A stretch of DNA of 43,871 nt, taken from Planctomycetota bacterium. GTDB lineage: Bacteria > Planctomycetota > Phycisphaerae > UBA1845. Made by a program: the position numbers and the translations under genes. Shown in pieces: positions 16,327 through 25,143 of this stretch. The stretch lies in contig BOJX01000014.1 in assembly GCA_016860685.1 (NCBI GenBank), positions 1 to 43,871 of the forward strand, in the 5' to 3' direction. The notes beneath the pieces were generated by a model. It was not told the origin of the DNA and did not search any database. It worked only from the letters and a program-made list of their open reading frames with translations. The first letter of the stretch is position 1, and each line of letters starts with the position of its first letter.

Positions 16327-18290
16327 CACCCGAAACGATCAGTTCGGTTCAGCCGCGGTTTCTCTCGCGACATCGCGCGACGGTATGCACGGCGGTTTAC
16401 GCGGTCCTCTTTTCCGTCAGCCTGCTCGCCTCGTTCGCTCTCGCCTACAATTTCACCGGCGCTCTGGCCGACGGTCCGCGCGACGCGCACGGGACGCATT
16501 ACGGCTGGCTCACGGACTTGTACCTCCCGCTGCTTGCGCTGATTCTGCCGATCAAGCTGCTCGTCTTCGCCCTCATGCGGCAGTTCCGGACGTCCTGGCG
16601 CTACGTCGGCCTGCACGACCTTTTCAGCGTCTCCTTCGCCGCCCTCCTCTCCTCCAACGCGCTGATCCTCGTGTACTTCGCCGTTGAGAACCTCTCGTAT
16701 CAGGCGCGCGGCGTTCCGCTGATCGACTTCGTCACGCCGCGGCTGCACCAGTCCGTCTTCATGCTGGACTTCGGCTTGACGATCGGACTGGTCTGCGCAG
16801 CCCGCGTTCTCGTCCGGTTTTACTACGAAGACGTCGCCGGACGCCGGGCGCCCGCCGGCGAGTCCCGGCGCGTGCTCCTTGTCGGCACCGGGGATCAAGC
16901 TGAAGCGCTGCTCCGCGAAGCACGCCGCCTCGGGCGGACCTCCGGGCGCGTCGTCGGTCTGGTCAGCGAGGGCAGCGCGGGTCACCCCGCGAGCATCCAC
17001 GGCGTCGACGTCGTCGGGCGCGCGGACGAGCTGGCCGATCTGGTTCGGCGACACGAAGCCGACGAGGTCTGGATCGCGCTTCCGAACGTCTCCCCCCGGC
17101 GCGCCCGCGCGTGGGTCGAGCAGTGCGACGGGACGGGCGTCCGCTTCCGTAGCATCCCGGCGCTGTCCGACCTGCTTTCCGGTCGCCTTCAGGTCAGCCA
17201 GTTGCGCGACATCCAGATCGAGGATCTCCTCGGACGCGAGCCGGTGAAGCTCAACTCGGAGCAGGTAGCCTCGAAAGTCCGTGGTCGGCGGGTCGCCGTC
17301 ACCGGCGCGGGCGGCAGCATCGGCTCCGAGCTTTGCCGACAGATCGCCCGGTTCCAACCGGAGCGTCTGATCCTCATCGAGCAGGCCGAGAACGCCCTCT
17401 TCCGCATTGACCGCGAGCTGCGCGAGCAGGCCCGCGAGACGCCGGTCAGCGCCTGCATCGCCGACGTGACCGACCGCGCGAGGATGGACGCCCTTCTGCG
17501 CCTTGAACACCCCGCGATCGTCTTTCACGCCGCCGCGCACAAGCACGTGCCGATGATGGAGATCAACCCCGGCGAGGCCGTGAAGAACAACGTCGGCGGA
17601 ACCTGCGTCACGGCCGACGCCTGCCTCGCCGCCGGGGTCGAAAGGATGGTGCTCGTCTCCACCGACAAGGCCGTCAATCCGACCAGCGTGATGGGTTGCA
17701 CGAAGCGCGTCGCCGAGTTGTACGTGCAGGCGCTCAACCAACGCGGACGCACGCACTTCATCACCGTCCGCTTCGGCAACGTGCTCGGCAGCGACGGCAG
17801 CGTCGTCCCCGTCTTCCGCGAGCAGATCGCCCGCGGCGGACCTGTCACGGTGACGCATGCGGACATGCGCCGGTATTTCATGACGATTCCGGAGGCCGCG
17901 CAGCTCGTCCTTCAGGCCGGCGCGATGGGCGAAGGCGGCGAGATCTTCATGCTCGAGATGGGAGAACCTGTCCGGATCGTCGACCTGGCGCGGAACATGA
18001 TCCGCCTCAGCGGTCTGAGACCGGACCTCGACATCGAGATCCAGTTCACCGGATTACGACCGGGCGAGAAGCTCTTTGAGGAGTTGTCGATCGACGGCGA
18101 GTCCGTCCGACCCACGTCACATCCCCAGATCGGCATCCTTCGCCACCGCGAGGAGGACTGGTCCACCGTCGAAGCCAACATCCTGTCGCTTCTGGAAATC
18201 CTGGACGAAGCCGACCCCGACCGCCTCCGCGCCGCGCTGGAGGCGACCGTCCCGGAATACGCCCCCGCGCCGCAAACCGCCCACCCCTGA
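16323..18290 (+). CDS. Membrane nucleotide-sugar 4,6-dehydratase, FlaA1/CapD/WbpM type
   Basis: The 655-residue protein starts with TTG in a TTGA overlap with the preceding stop. Four membrane spans (about 22-44, 64-86, 98-120, 145-166) precede a first Rossmann-like domain (RVLLVGTGDQAEALL) and then the SDR domain with VTGAGGSIGSEL (about 326-337). STDKAVNPTSVMGCTKR (from about 446) holds the Thr, Met and Lys of this subfamily, where Met replaces the usual catalytic Tyr. DFxxRPGEKLFEEL-like text (TGLRPGEKLFEEL) is also conserved. The enzyme dehydrates UDP-GlcNAc-type sugars for surface polysaccharide or glycan synthesis. No glycosyltransferases are nearby. Confidence 0.92.
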   Translation: MTPETISSVQPRFLSRHRATVCTAVYAVLFSVSLLASFALAYNFTGALADGPRDAHGTHYGWLTDLYLPLLALILPIKLLVFALMRQFRTSWRYVGLHDLFSVSFAALLSSNALILVYFAVENLSYQARGVPLIDFVTPRLHQSVFMLDFGLTIGLVCAARVLVRFYYEDVAGRRAPAGESRRVLLVGTGDQAEALLREARRLGRTSGRVVGLVSEGSAGHPASIHGVDVVGRADELADLVRRHEADEVWIALPNVSPRRARAWVEQCDGTGVRFRSIPALSDLLSGRLQVSQLRDIQIEDLLGREPVKLNSEQVASKVRGRRVAVTGAGGSIGSELCRQIARFQPERLILIEQAENALFRIDRELREQARETPVSACIADVTDRARMDALLRLEHPAIVFHAAAHKHVPMMEINPGEAVKNNVGGTCVTADACLAAGVERMVLVSTDKAVNPTSVMGCTKRVAELYVQALNQRGRTHFITVRFGNVLGSDGSVVPVFREQIARGGPVTVTHADMRRYFMTIPEAAQLVLQAGAMGEGGEIFMLEMGEPVRIVDLARNMIRLSGLRPDLDIEIQFTGLRPGEKLFEELSIDGESVRPTSHPQIGILRHREEDWSTVEANILSLLEILDEADPDRLRAALEATVPEYAPAPQTAHP

Positions 18291-18455
18291 CCTGCCGCCG
18301 CCTGATGCTCGCTCTTTTTATACGGACGCCGGGCGGACCGACGTCACATGCGGGGCTGCGGGGCATGCGTCAAATCTACCGATGATGAATCTGGAAACCG
18401 CGCCCTTTCGCGGATGCGCCACGGAGCGCGACGATTTCCACCGGAGATTCGTCCA

Positions 18456-18767
18456 GTGAACCCTGAACCCCTTGTCTCGGAACTCGTCGAGTCGGACCCG
18501 GACCTCGCGGACATCGTCGAGGAGTTCGTCGAAGGCCTCGGCCAGCGGGTGCAGCGGATGTGCACCGCGGTCGAAAAGGCTGACTACGACGACCTGCGCA
18601 CCGCGGCGCATCAACTTAAGGGCAGCGCCGGCGGCTACGGTTACCCGGCGCTGACCACGGTCGCCGCAAAGCTCGAAACCGAGGCCGCCCGCAAATCCCT
18701 CGAGCAATGCCGCGCGACGCTCGCCGAGATCGAGTCGCTGGTCCGCCGCGTCGTTGTCCGTCGCTGA
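18456..18767 (+). CDS. Stand-alone HPt (histidine phosphotransfer) protein
   Basis: 103 residues from a GTG with GGAG 10 bases upstream; longer frames reach back to 18348 but lack conserved text. AAHQLKGSAGGYG carries the phospho-accepting His52 in the canonical HxLKG context. Helices on both sides complete the four-helix HPt bundle. It would relay phosphate between a hybrid histidine kinase and a response regulator; neither is in the window. It lies 165 bp after the dehydratase and may be separately transcribed. Confidence 0.88.
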   Translation: MNPEPLVSELVESDPDLADIVEEFVEGLGQRVQRMCTAVEKADYDDLRTAAHQLKGSAGGYGYPALTTVAAKLETEAARKSLEQCRATLAEIESLVRRVVVRR

Positions 18768-18790
18768 CCGACCGCGTCGGCGAACGCCCG

Positions 18791-18923
18791 CACCGCGGAC
18801 CTCCGCTCCGCGCGCTCGGATCGCGAAGCTCCGCTTCGCACCCTCGGGAATTGCGGAACTCGGCCCCGCTCGAATGAACGACGGCGCACGGTTCCGCACT
18901 TGCGGACCGGAGGTCCGCGCTCC
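18791..18923. repeat. Cluster of repeat family 2 units between HPt gene and dnaB
   Basis: Units of the type CGGATCGCGGACCTCC followed by GGTCCGCA occur at 18791-18814, 18817-18840 and, on the other strand, 18901-18923. Further downstream a 13-base motif (TCCGGGTGGAC core) is duplicated at about 18955-18988. The remaining gap up to dnaB holds nothing else that I recognise. Confidence 0.7.
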
Positions 18924-19038
18924 AGGGTGATGCGGCGTTCAGGTTGATGCCGCGCTCCGGGTGGACACTGTGTTCCGGGTGGACGCCGCGACCTTGCGGG
19001 TCCGGCCCCTGGCGCAAACACGTCCCGGACGACGCGCC

Positions 19039-20445
19039 TCAGAACGGCGCCGGCTCGCGCGTGTCGCGCGGATCGCCGCCCGCGCCGGGGTGCGACCGGT
19101 TGTCGAAGCGCGTGTACCGCGCGTTGTACTGAAGCTCCACCGTGTCCGTCGGTCCGTTGCGCTGCTTCGCGATGATCAGCTCCGCCGACCCGCGCAGCGA
19201 CTCGTCATCCGGCTTGTAATACTCCTCGCGGTGGATCAGCAGCACGACGTCGGCGTCCTGCTCGATCGCTCCGGACTCGCGCAGATCGCTCATCCGCGGA
19301 CGATGCCCCGTCCGCTCCTCCGACATGCGGTTAAGCTGCGCCATCACGATGATCGGGATGTTCAGCTCCCGACCCAGCGCCTTCAGCCCCCGGCTGATCG
19401 CCGCCACCTCCGTCTGACGGGATTCCTGCCCCGGCGCGTGCATGAGCTGGAGATAATCCACGAACACCGCCCGGATCTGGTGCTGCATCGACATGCGCCG
19501 CGCCTTCGACCGCAACTCGAGGATCGTCATCCCCGGCGTGTCATCGACAAAGAGCGGCGCCCGCGACAACTCGTCGCACGCCTCCAGGAGACGGTGAAGC
19601 TCGGTCTCGGAGATCAGTCGCCGGCGCAGCTTGTGCGAGTCGAAGCGCGTGTAACTGCACAACACGCGCTGCGCCACCTGCTCGCTGCTCATCTCCATCG
19701 AAAAGAAAGCGACCGGCAGATTGCGGTGTGCCGACATGTGCTCGGCGATTGTCAGCCCCAGCGCCGTCTTCCCCATCGACGGCCGACCCGCGACGATGAT
19801 CAGGTCGCCGTTCTGGAAACCGCTGGTCAGCTCGTCCAGCTTGTAAAACCCGGTCGGAAGCCCCGTCAGCGCCCCGTCCTCACGCAGCTCGATCCGCTCC
19901 GCAAGCCGCCGCAGCGCCTCCCCGATCGGCGAGGCGTGCGCGCTCACCCGCCGCTCCGTCACCGAGAAAAGCTTCCGCTCCGCCTCGTCAAGGATCTCCC
20001 GAGCGTCCTCCGTCGCCGAGTACGCCTGATCGGCGATGTCGCCGGCGCAGCGGATCAGATCCCGCAGCATCCCCTTGTCGCGCACCAGCCGCGCGTAATG
20101 CCGCGCGTTCGCCCAGTCCGCGAAGCTCTCCGCGAGCTGGATCATGTACTCCTGCCCGCCGACCGCCTCGAACAACCCCCGCTTCCGCAACTCCTCCGAA
20201 ACGATCATCAGGTCGATCGGCTCGTTGCGGTCATACAGGTCGATCAGCACCTCGAAGAGCTTCTGATGCTGCGGGTGATAGAACCACCCGCTCTCGCTCT
20301 TGAGGATGACGCCCAGCACGTCGCCGACGGCCTCCCGGCTCATCAGCATCGAGCCGAGGCACGCCATCTCAGCGTCCAGGTCCTGCGGCGGGAGACGATC
20401 CGCCGCGGCGCCGAGCGCCGGTCTTTCAGGCGTTGCCGGACTCAT
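19039..20445 (-). CDS. dnaB: Replicative DNA helicase DnaB
   Basis: The 468-residue protein has the usual layout: N-terminal helical domain (about 15-125, PQDLDAEMACLGSML), linker helix, and RecA-like domain with Walker A GRPSMGKTA (220-228), FSMEMSSEQ (248-256) and Walker B VFVDYLQLM. It unwinds DNA at the replication fork as a hexamer and binds primase. The start overlaps the end of rplI by 20 bp and has no clear ribosome-binding site, so coupling to rplI translation is likely. Length is normal, and no intein is present. Confidence 0.97.
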   Translation of the reverse strand: MSPATPERPALGAAADRLPPQDLDAEMACLGSMLMSREAVGDVLGVILKSESGWFYHPQHQKLFEVLIDLYDRNEPIDLMIVSEELRKRGLFEAVGGQEYMIQLAESFADWANARHYARLVRDKGMLRDLIRCAGDIADQAYSATEDAREILDEAERKLFSVTERRVSAHASPIGEALRRLAERIELREDGALTGLPTGFYKLDELTSGFQNGDLIIVAGRPSMGKTALGLTIAEHMSAHRNLPVAFFSMEMSSEQVAQRVLCSYTRFDSHKLRRRLISETELHRLLEACDELSRAPLFVDDTPGMTILELRSKARRMSMQHQIRAVFVDYLQLMHAPGQESRQTEVAAISRGLKALGRELNIPIIVMAQLNRMSEERTGHRPRMSDLRESGAIEQDADVVLLIHREEYYKPDDESLRGSAELIIAKQRNGPTDTVELQYNARYTRFDNRSHPGAGGDPRDTREPAPF

Positions 20446-20950
20446 GTGCGGCGCCTTCCGTGGTCGGTGCGGTTTCCGTCGCTCCCTCCTGCGGTTCTCC
20501 CTCCTGACGCTCGCGGACCACCCAGACCTTCACCTCGGTCTTGATGTCCGGCGCGAAACGAACCTCCACCGTGATGCGGTCCAGATGCCGCAGCGGCGAG
20601 CTCATCCGCACGTACTCTGTTTTGACCGGATGTCCCTCTTCCGCCAACGCGTGCGCAATCTCCCGCGGACCCACCGAGCCGTAAAGCACACCTTCCTCGT
20701 TGGCCGCCGCCACAATCGTCACCTCGACGCCTTCCAGCGCCTGCGCGGCCCGGCGCATCTGCTCCAGCGCAAGCCGACGACGCTCCGCCGCCGCCGCGCG
20801 CTCCTTTGTCAGCGCCCGCATGTTGCCCTTCGTCGGCTGCAGCGCCAGCCCTTGCGGAAACAGGTAGTTGCGGGCGTAACCCTCGGAGACGTCCACGACG
20901 TCCCCGACGATGCCCAGCGGATCCACGTCCTTACGTAGCAGAACTTTCAT
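20426..20950 (-). CDS. rplI: Ribosomal protein bL9
   Basis: 174 residues with the N-terminal domain MKVLLRKDVDPLGIVGDVVDVSEGYARNYL, including the classic GYARNYLxPxGLA motif. The central helix (about 45-75) and C-terminal domain follow. The last 25 residues form a Glu/Thr-rich tail beyond the usual end. AGGAG lies 6 bases before the ATG. It binds 23S rRNA in the large subunit. The rpsR gene usual between ssb and rplI is missing. Confidence 0.97.
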   Translation of the reverse strand: MKVLLRKDVDPLGIVGDVVDVSEGYARNYLFPQGLALQPTKGNMRALTKERAAAAERRRLALEQMRRAAQALEGVEVTIVAAANEEGVLYGSVGPREIAHALAEEGHPVKTEYVRMSSPLRHLDRITVEVRFAPDIKTEVKVWVVRERQEGEPQEGATETAPTTEGAAHESGNA

Positions 20951-21005
20951 GCCAGACTCCTGCGTATTGCGTTCAACGTTCTTGTGTTGTTCCTGATCGC
21001 CGTCT

Positions 21006-21068
21006 CAAACCACGCCGCGCCCGCCTGCCTTTGACGTCGCGCCGTAAGATCAAGGGTAAGGAGGCGGT
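21006..21068 (+). repeat. Dispersed palindromic repeat family 1, copy C
   Basis: Conserved outer part (CCGCGCCCGCCTGCC) and core (TTTGACGTCGCGCCG) match copies A and B, but the right arm is eroded (TAAGATCAAGGG). A shortened derivative lies at 21091-21133. The copy fills much of the 303 bp gap between ssb and rplI. Confidence 0.8.
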
Positions 21069-21090
21069 CCCCCGAACTCATCCCCCTTGG

Positions 21091-21133
21091 TCAACCGCAC
21101 CGCGCCCGCTTGCCGTGGTCATCCTGAAGGCGG
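21091..21133 (+). repeat. Partial, deleted relative of repeat family 1
   Basis: It begins TCAACCGCACCGCGCCCGC like the left end of copies A-C, then jumps to GGTCATCCTGAAGGCGG, resembling sequence just right of copy A (GCGGTCATCCT). The palindromic core is absent. Confidence 0.5.
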
Positions 21134-21253
21134 ACTCAAACCGCCGACGCCCTCCCGCCGCACCCGGCGTCCGATGATCCGAAAACGCCTCCCCGAGGTT
21201 CAACCCCCCGGTCAACAACCGACGCAGCGCTCACACGCCTCTCGCTCCCCTTC

Positions 21254-21823
21254 TCAAAACGGAGGCTCCTCGCGCGGTCCGGTGTTGAACGACTCCTCCT
21301 CGTACGCCGGCTCGGCCTCCGCCGGAGGCGCATACGTGTTCCTCGCGGGCGCCGACGACGCCCCTCCAACGCCGCCGCGTCCCGCAGGCGAAGCCCCGCG
21401 CCCCGCAGGCGCTCCACCCCGGCCCGTCGCCGGCCGCGACCGCGGCGCATAATTCCCTTCCCCCTGCCCGCCGTCGCCCGGCCCCCCGCCCCCCTGACCT
21501 CCGAGGAAGGTGAAGTTCTCGACGAACACACGGTGCTTGGATTTCTTCTCGCCGTCCTGCGACGTCCACTGATCCAGCTTCAGCTTCCCCTCGACCAGGA
21601 CCGGCCGACCCTTCGTCATATACTGGCAGAAAACCTCAGCTCCTCGCCCGAAAAGCTTGCAGTCGATGAAGCAGACGTCCTCGTGATTGTTGCCGTCCTT
21701 GTCGCGCCAACGCTCGTTCGTGGCGATCCCGAACTCGCACACCGGCGTCTGACTCGGCAGGTAACTCAATTGCGGGTCGCGCGTCAGGTTCCCCACGAGG
21801 ATGATCCGGTTGTAACTGGCCAT
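21254..21823 (-). CDS. ssb: Single-stranded DNA-binding protein
   Basis: The 189-residue protein starts MASYNRIILVGNLTRDPQL, the OB-fold signature, and continues to about residue 110. A long Gly/Arg/Ala/Pro-rich linker follows (about 112-170), then an acidic end terminating EEPPF, comparable with the DDDIPF tip that recruits partner proteins. GGAG lies 8 bases before the ATG. The gene sits between rpsF and rplI, its common place in bacteria. It coats single-stranded DNA in replication and repair. Confidence 0.96.
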   Translation of the reverse strand: MASYNRIILVGNLTRDPQLSYLPSQTPVCEFGIATNERWRDKDGNNHEDVCFIDCKLFGRGAEVFCQYMTKGRPVLVEGKLKLDQWTSQDGEKKSKHRVFVENFTFLGGQGGGGPGDGGQGEGNYAPRSRPATGRGGAPAGRGASPAGRGGVGGASSAPARNTYAPPAEAEPAYEEESFNTGPREEPPF

Positions 21824-22144
21824 CTCCTGTTCTCCCTTGTTCCCGTCGTATCCCCGCCGTCATGCGACCCGCACGCTTCCCGAGCTGCACCCCTCAGGAA
21901 GCGTTCCTGGTCCGTCCCCACGACATTCGGACATTCTCGCGGAGCAGCGCTGGTCTCCTGAGTTGCAGGTTCGTTGCACAAACCCCGTCCGCACACAAAC
22001 CCGGACCGCGGACCTCCAGTCCGCACGCCAACCCGGATCGCGAACCTCCGGTCCGCACGCCCCGCGCAGATCCCTCGCCCCGCGTGAATGCGAAGCGCTT
22101 GTCGAAGCCCCGCACTGGGGCGCGGCCCGGACCCGGCGCCCACG
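21824..22144. repeat. 321 bp gap with two family 2 repeat units
   Basis: Between ssb and rpsF two direct units of family 2 lie at 22002-22025 (ending CCTCCAGTCCGCA) and 22034-22057 (ending CCTCCGGTCCGCA), spaced 32 bp. No gene was found in the gap. Confidence 0.65.
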
Positions 22145-22600
22145 CTACTCCAGTTCCGGAACCGCGGCGAACACCGCCTCGTCCGGGGCGGACTCGAACC
22201 GGTCCCGCCTTCCGCCGAACCGCCCGCCGCCGCCGAAACCGTCCTCCGCCGAACGCGGCGTCTCCTTCGGCGCGCCCTTCAGCGCGTCCTGCATCCGCTC
22301 CGGCGTCACGTGGTCCGCCCGCAGCACCAGCGCCCGCAGCACCGGTTCGGAGAGCTGAATGTCCCGCTCCAGCGCCGCCACCTTCGCCCCCGACGCCTTG
22401 AAGTACGCCAGGTAATACGCCGCACGCTTGCGCCCCTTGATCCGGTAGGCAAGACGACGCTCGTCCCAGCGGGCCATCGCCACGTCCTGCGCCTCCGCCC
22501 GATCCAGCAACCGCTTGATTTCGTCCCGCGGCGCCTGATCGGACGTCGCAAACGTCGGATCAAACAAAAACATCGCCTCGTATTGATTCAGCTTATCCAT
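22145..22600 (-). CDS. rpsF: Ribosomal protein bS6
   Basis: 151 residues starting MDKLNQYEAMFLFDP, with the bS6 fold pattern: RRLAYRIKGRKRAAYYLAYF in the middle and LRALVLRADH near the end of the domain. A Gly/Arg-rich and then acidic tail extends past residue 105. The start at 22600 is preceded by GGAG in a perfect 11 bp duplication (22601-22622), giving two potential binding sites; a longer frame from 22642 has no conserved residues. It binds bS18 in the 30S subunit, whose gene is not adjacent here. Confidence 0.93.
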   Translation of the reverse strand: MDKLNQYEAMFLFDPTFATSDQAPRDEIKRLLDRAEAQDVAMARWDERRLAYRIKGRKRAAYYLAYFKASGAKVAALERDIQLSEPVLRALVLRADHVTPERMQDALKGAPKETPRSAEDGFGGGGRFGGRRDRFESAPDEAVFAAVPELE

Positions 22601-22622
22601 CGAATCTCCACCGAATCTCCAC
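22601..22622 (-). promoter_or_regulatory. Duplicated ribosome-binding site of rpsF
   Basis: Two exact copies of the 11-mer GTGGAGATTCG on the minus strand precede the ATG. The nearer GGAG is at a normal distance, the second 11 bases further away. Confidence 0.6.
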
Positions 22623-22775
22623 CGCACTTGCCTGCCCATCACGCGCCGTGATTACGTGATTAACTGAATTCACCTTGACCGCCTCGCACATATCACCAAC
22701 CCGACGCCCCCGCTCCGATCGTATCCCTCGGATTCCGCACTCGACCTTTCCGGTTTCACGGGATCTGGTGCGATG

Positions 22776-23330
22776 TCATCCGTTGTACCGGTTCATCGCC
22801 GTCGCCACGCCCTCTTTCAACCAGCACTCCACCGCATCCGCCGCCCGGTCCAGCGCCTCCTCCATCGTCGCCCGCTCGTCCTCCGCAAACCGCGACAGAA
22901 CGTACTGCGCGCCGATCCCCTCCGCCGGACCGATCCCGATCCGCAACCGAGGCCAGTCCTGACGCCCCAGCCGCTCAATAATGTCCGTCAGTCCGTTGTG
23001 GCTTCCGGCCGATCCCTCCGACCGGATTCGGATCTTCCCGGGCGGCAACGCCAGGTCGTCCACCACCACCATCAGATCCGCCGGCGACAACTGGTAGAAC
23101 CGCGTTGCGGCGGCCACCGCCTGACCGCTGCGGTTCATGAACGTCGTCGGCTTCATCAAGCCGACGCGCTCCTCCCCCACATCCGTCACCGCAAACCACC
23201 CGTGAAACTTCTCGGCGCTCAGGTCCACCCGCCACCGCCGCGCCAACCGGTCCACTACGTCGAAACCGACGTTGTGCCGCGTCCCCGCGTACTTCGGTCC
23301 CGGGTTCCCCAGCCCCACCACCAGCTTCAC
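22776..23330 (-). CDS. pth: Peptidyl-tRNA hydrolase
   Basis: The 184-residue protein begins MKLVVGLGNPGPKYAGTRHNVGF, with Asn9 and the catalytic His19. FMNRSG (Asn66), DDLALPPGKIRIR (Asp91/92) and GSHNGL (Asn112) supply the other conserved residues. It frees tRNA from peptidyl-tRNA released by ribosomes. The start is GTG, two bases after the rplY stop, so translation is coupled. Length is normal. Confidence 0.97.
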   Translation of the reverse strand: MKLVVGLGNPGPKYAGTRHNVGFDVVDRLARRWRVDLSAEKFHGWFAVTDVGEERVGLMKPTTFMNRSGQAVAAATRFYQLSPADLMVVVDDLALPPGKIRIRSEGSAGSHNGLTDIIERLGRQDWPRLRIGIGPAEGIGAQYVLSRFAEDERATMEEALDRAADAVECWLKEGVATAMNRYNG

Positions 23331-23332
23331 GG

Positions 23333-23986
23333 CTACTTCTTCTTCTCTTCCTCCGCAGGTTCCTCAGCCCGCACGCGACCGATGCGCTCCGGCAACTGAG
23401 GTTCGGCCCCCGGCTCCGCCGCCACCGGCGCCTCCACCGGTTCCGCCAGCGTGCGGATCGCCGCCACCGTGTCGTTCGGATCGTTCAGGATGATGACGCC
23501 CTCGGGAACCACCAGGTCGCGCACCGCCAGCACCTGACCCACGTCCAGATGCTGCACGATCGGGTGCAGCGTCTCGGGGATCGCCATCGCCAGGCATTCG
23601 ACCTCCACCGCCGCAAGATACTGCTCCAAAATGCCCCCGTGGCTCACCCCGATCGGCACGCCGCGCAGCTCCACGCCGACCTTCACGCGCACCTTCTCCG
23701 TCAGATCGACGCGCATGAAGTCCACGTGGATCGGGCGCTTCCCGAGGTGGTCGTACTGCACCTCCTTGACCAGGAACTGCGACTCCTTCCCGTCGATGCT
23801 CAGCGCCATCGTCCGCGCCCCGTGCCCGATCGCCACGACGAACTCATGCTCATCGAGCATCACCGGCTCCGGAGGTTCCCCGTGACCGTAAATGACCGCC
23901 GGAAGCACGCCCGTCTTGCGCAGCTTGCGCGACAGGGACGTCCCCACCTTCTTGCGCGGTTGTGCTTTCAGTTGAACGTTTGCCAT
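23333..23986 (-). CDS. rplY: Ribosomal protein bL25, long Ctc/TL5 form
   Basis: 217 residues. The N-terminal 5S rRNA-binding domain covers about 1-95 (QPRKKVGTSLSRKLRKTGVLPAVIYG), and the TL5-type beta domain follows to about 190 (VELRGVPIGVSHGGILEQ). The tail is Glu/Pro/Lys-rich, ending in EEEKKK. The start at 23986 matches the family N-terminus MANVQLKAQ; GGAG lies 11 bases upstream. An in-frame ATG at 24016 is not supported by conservation. It lies between prs and pth as in many bacteria. Confidence 0.95.
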   Translation of the reverse strand: MANVQLKAQPRKKVGTSLSRKLRKTGVLPAVIYGHGEPPEPVMLDEHEFVVAIGHGARTMALSIDGKESQFLVKEVQYDHLGKRPIHVDFMRVDLTEKVRVKVGVELRGVPIGVSHGGILEQYLAAVEVECLAMAIPETLHPIVQHLDVGQVLAVRDLVVPEGVIILNDPNDTVAAIRTLAEPVEAPVAAEPGAEPQLPERIGRVRAEEPAEEEKKK

Positions 23987-24081
23987 GAAACTCGAAACTC
24001 CGTCCTGCCTACCCACCCGCCCCGGCCGCCCCGCCGCCGCCTGCGACGGACAACGCGACCGCCATCATGCCGGGCGACCTC

Positions 24082-25071
24082 TCAACTCATCTTCTTTTCC
24101 CAGCGAAACAGCTCGCTGACCGACAGGTGCTCATGAATCCGACGAATCCCCTCTCCGATCAGCGGCGCCACCGTCAACACCTTCAGGTTCGACAGCGTCC
24201 GCCGCGCCTCCTCGCTCACCGGGATCGTGTCCGTCACCACGATCTGCCGAAAACCCGCCTCGCGCAGACGCTCGACCGCAGGCCCCGCGAATACCGGGTG
24301 CGCCGCGGAAACGTAAACCTCCTTCGCGCCGAACTGCCGCAGCAGCTTCGCCGCTTCGCACACCGTCCCCGCCGTCGTGATCATGTCGTCGAACATCATC
24401 ACGCTCGCACCCTCGACGTTCCCCACCACCCGGTTCGCACGCGTCACGTCCCCGGCGATCCGACGCTTGTCGATCACCGCCAGGTCGGCGCTCAGCCGCG
24501 CCGCGAAATCACTGCCGAACTTGATGTTCCCCACGTCCGGCGACGCCACCACCGGCATATCCAGCTTCAGCGTGTGAAAGTGCTCCGTCAGCACCGGCGC
24601 CGCCGACAGGTGATCCAGCGGAATGTCGAAAAAACCCTGAATCTGGTCCGCGTGAAGGTTCATCGTCAGCACGCGATGCGCCCCAGCCTCCACGATCAGG
24701 TTCGCCACCAGCTTCGCCGTGATCGGCGTCCGCCCCTCCGCTTTGCGGTCCTGACGCGCGTAACCGTAATAAGGAATCACCGCCGTGATCCGGTTCGCCG
24801 ACGCCCGGCGAAGACAGTCGATGAAGATCAGCAGCTCCATCAGATTGTCGTTGACCGGAGGGCGCGTGCTCTGCACCACGAAGCAGTCCCGACCGCGCAC
24901 GTCGTCGTCCAGCTTGACCAGCGTCTCGCCGTCGGGGAACCGTTCCACCGTCGCCCGACCCTGCTGCACGCCAAGATACTCGCAGATACGCGTCGTCAGC
25001 TCCCGGCACGCCGTGCCCGAGAAAATCTTCAGCCCGCCGATCGGCGCATGATTATTCGCGTACCCCGCCAT
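24082..25071 (-). CDS. prs: Ribose-phosphate pyrophosphokinase
   Basis: 329 residues with the class I PRPP synthetase motifs: FPDGE (45-49), the flexible loop YYGYARQDRK (101-110), NLHADQIQGFFD (138-149), SPDVGNIKFG (177-186) and the PRPP-binding loop FDDMITTAGT (227-236). It transfers pyrophosphate from ATP to ribose 5-phosphate, feeding purine, pyrimidine, histidine and tryptophan synthesis. The N-terminus is about 12 residues longer than typical. The loop GNIKF instead of the common GGVxRA is a mild variation. tRNA-Gln lies 72 bp upstream. Confidence 0.97.
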   Translation of the reverse strand: MAGYANNHAPIGGLKIFSGTACRELTTRICEYLGVQQGRATVERFPDGETLVKLDDDVRGRDCFVVQSTRPPVNDNLMELLIFIDCLRRASANRITAVIPYYGYARQDRKAEGRTPITAKLVANLIVEAGAHRVLTMNLHADQIQGFFDIPLDHLSAAPVLTEHFHTLKLDMPVVASPDVGNIKFGSDFAARLSADLAVIDKRRIAGDVTRANRVVGNVEGASVMMFDDMITTAGTVCEAAKLLRQFGAKEVYVSAAHPVFAGPAVERLREAGFRQIVVTDTIPVSEEARRTLSNLKVLTVAPLIGEGIRRIHEHLSVSELFRWEKKMS

Positions 25072-25143
25072 CGCGCCCCCGCCGCCTGCAACGCCACCCC
25101 GAACCCACGTCCCGTCCCTTACGGCCCGCCGCCTATCCCCGAC

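Noticed and set aside
18768-19038. CRISPR array suspected from regularly recurring 24 bp units
   Set aside because: Units lie in both orientations, differ in sequence, have irregular spacing and no cas genes; they are intergenic palindromic repeats.
20951-21253. Search for rpsR (bS18) between ssb and rplI
   Set aside because: No frame on either strand contains bS18 motifs; the space is filled by repeats.
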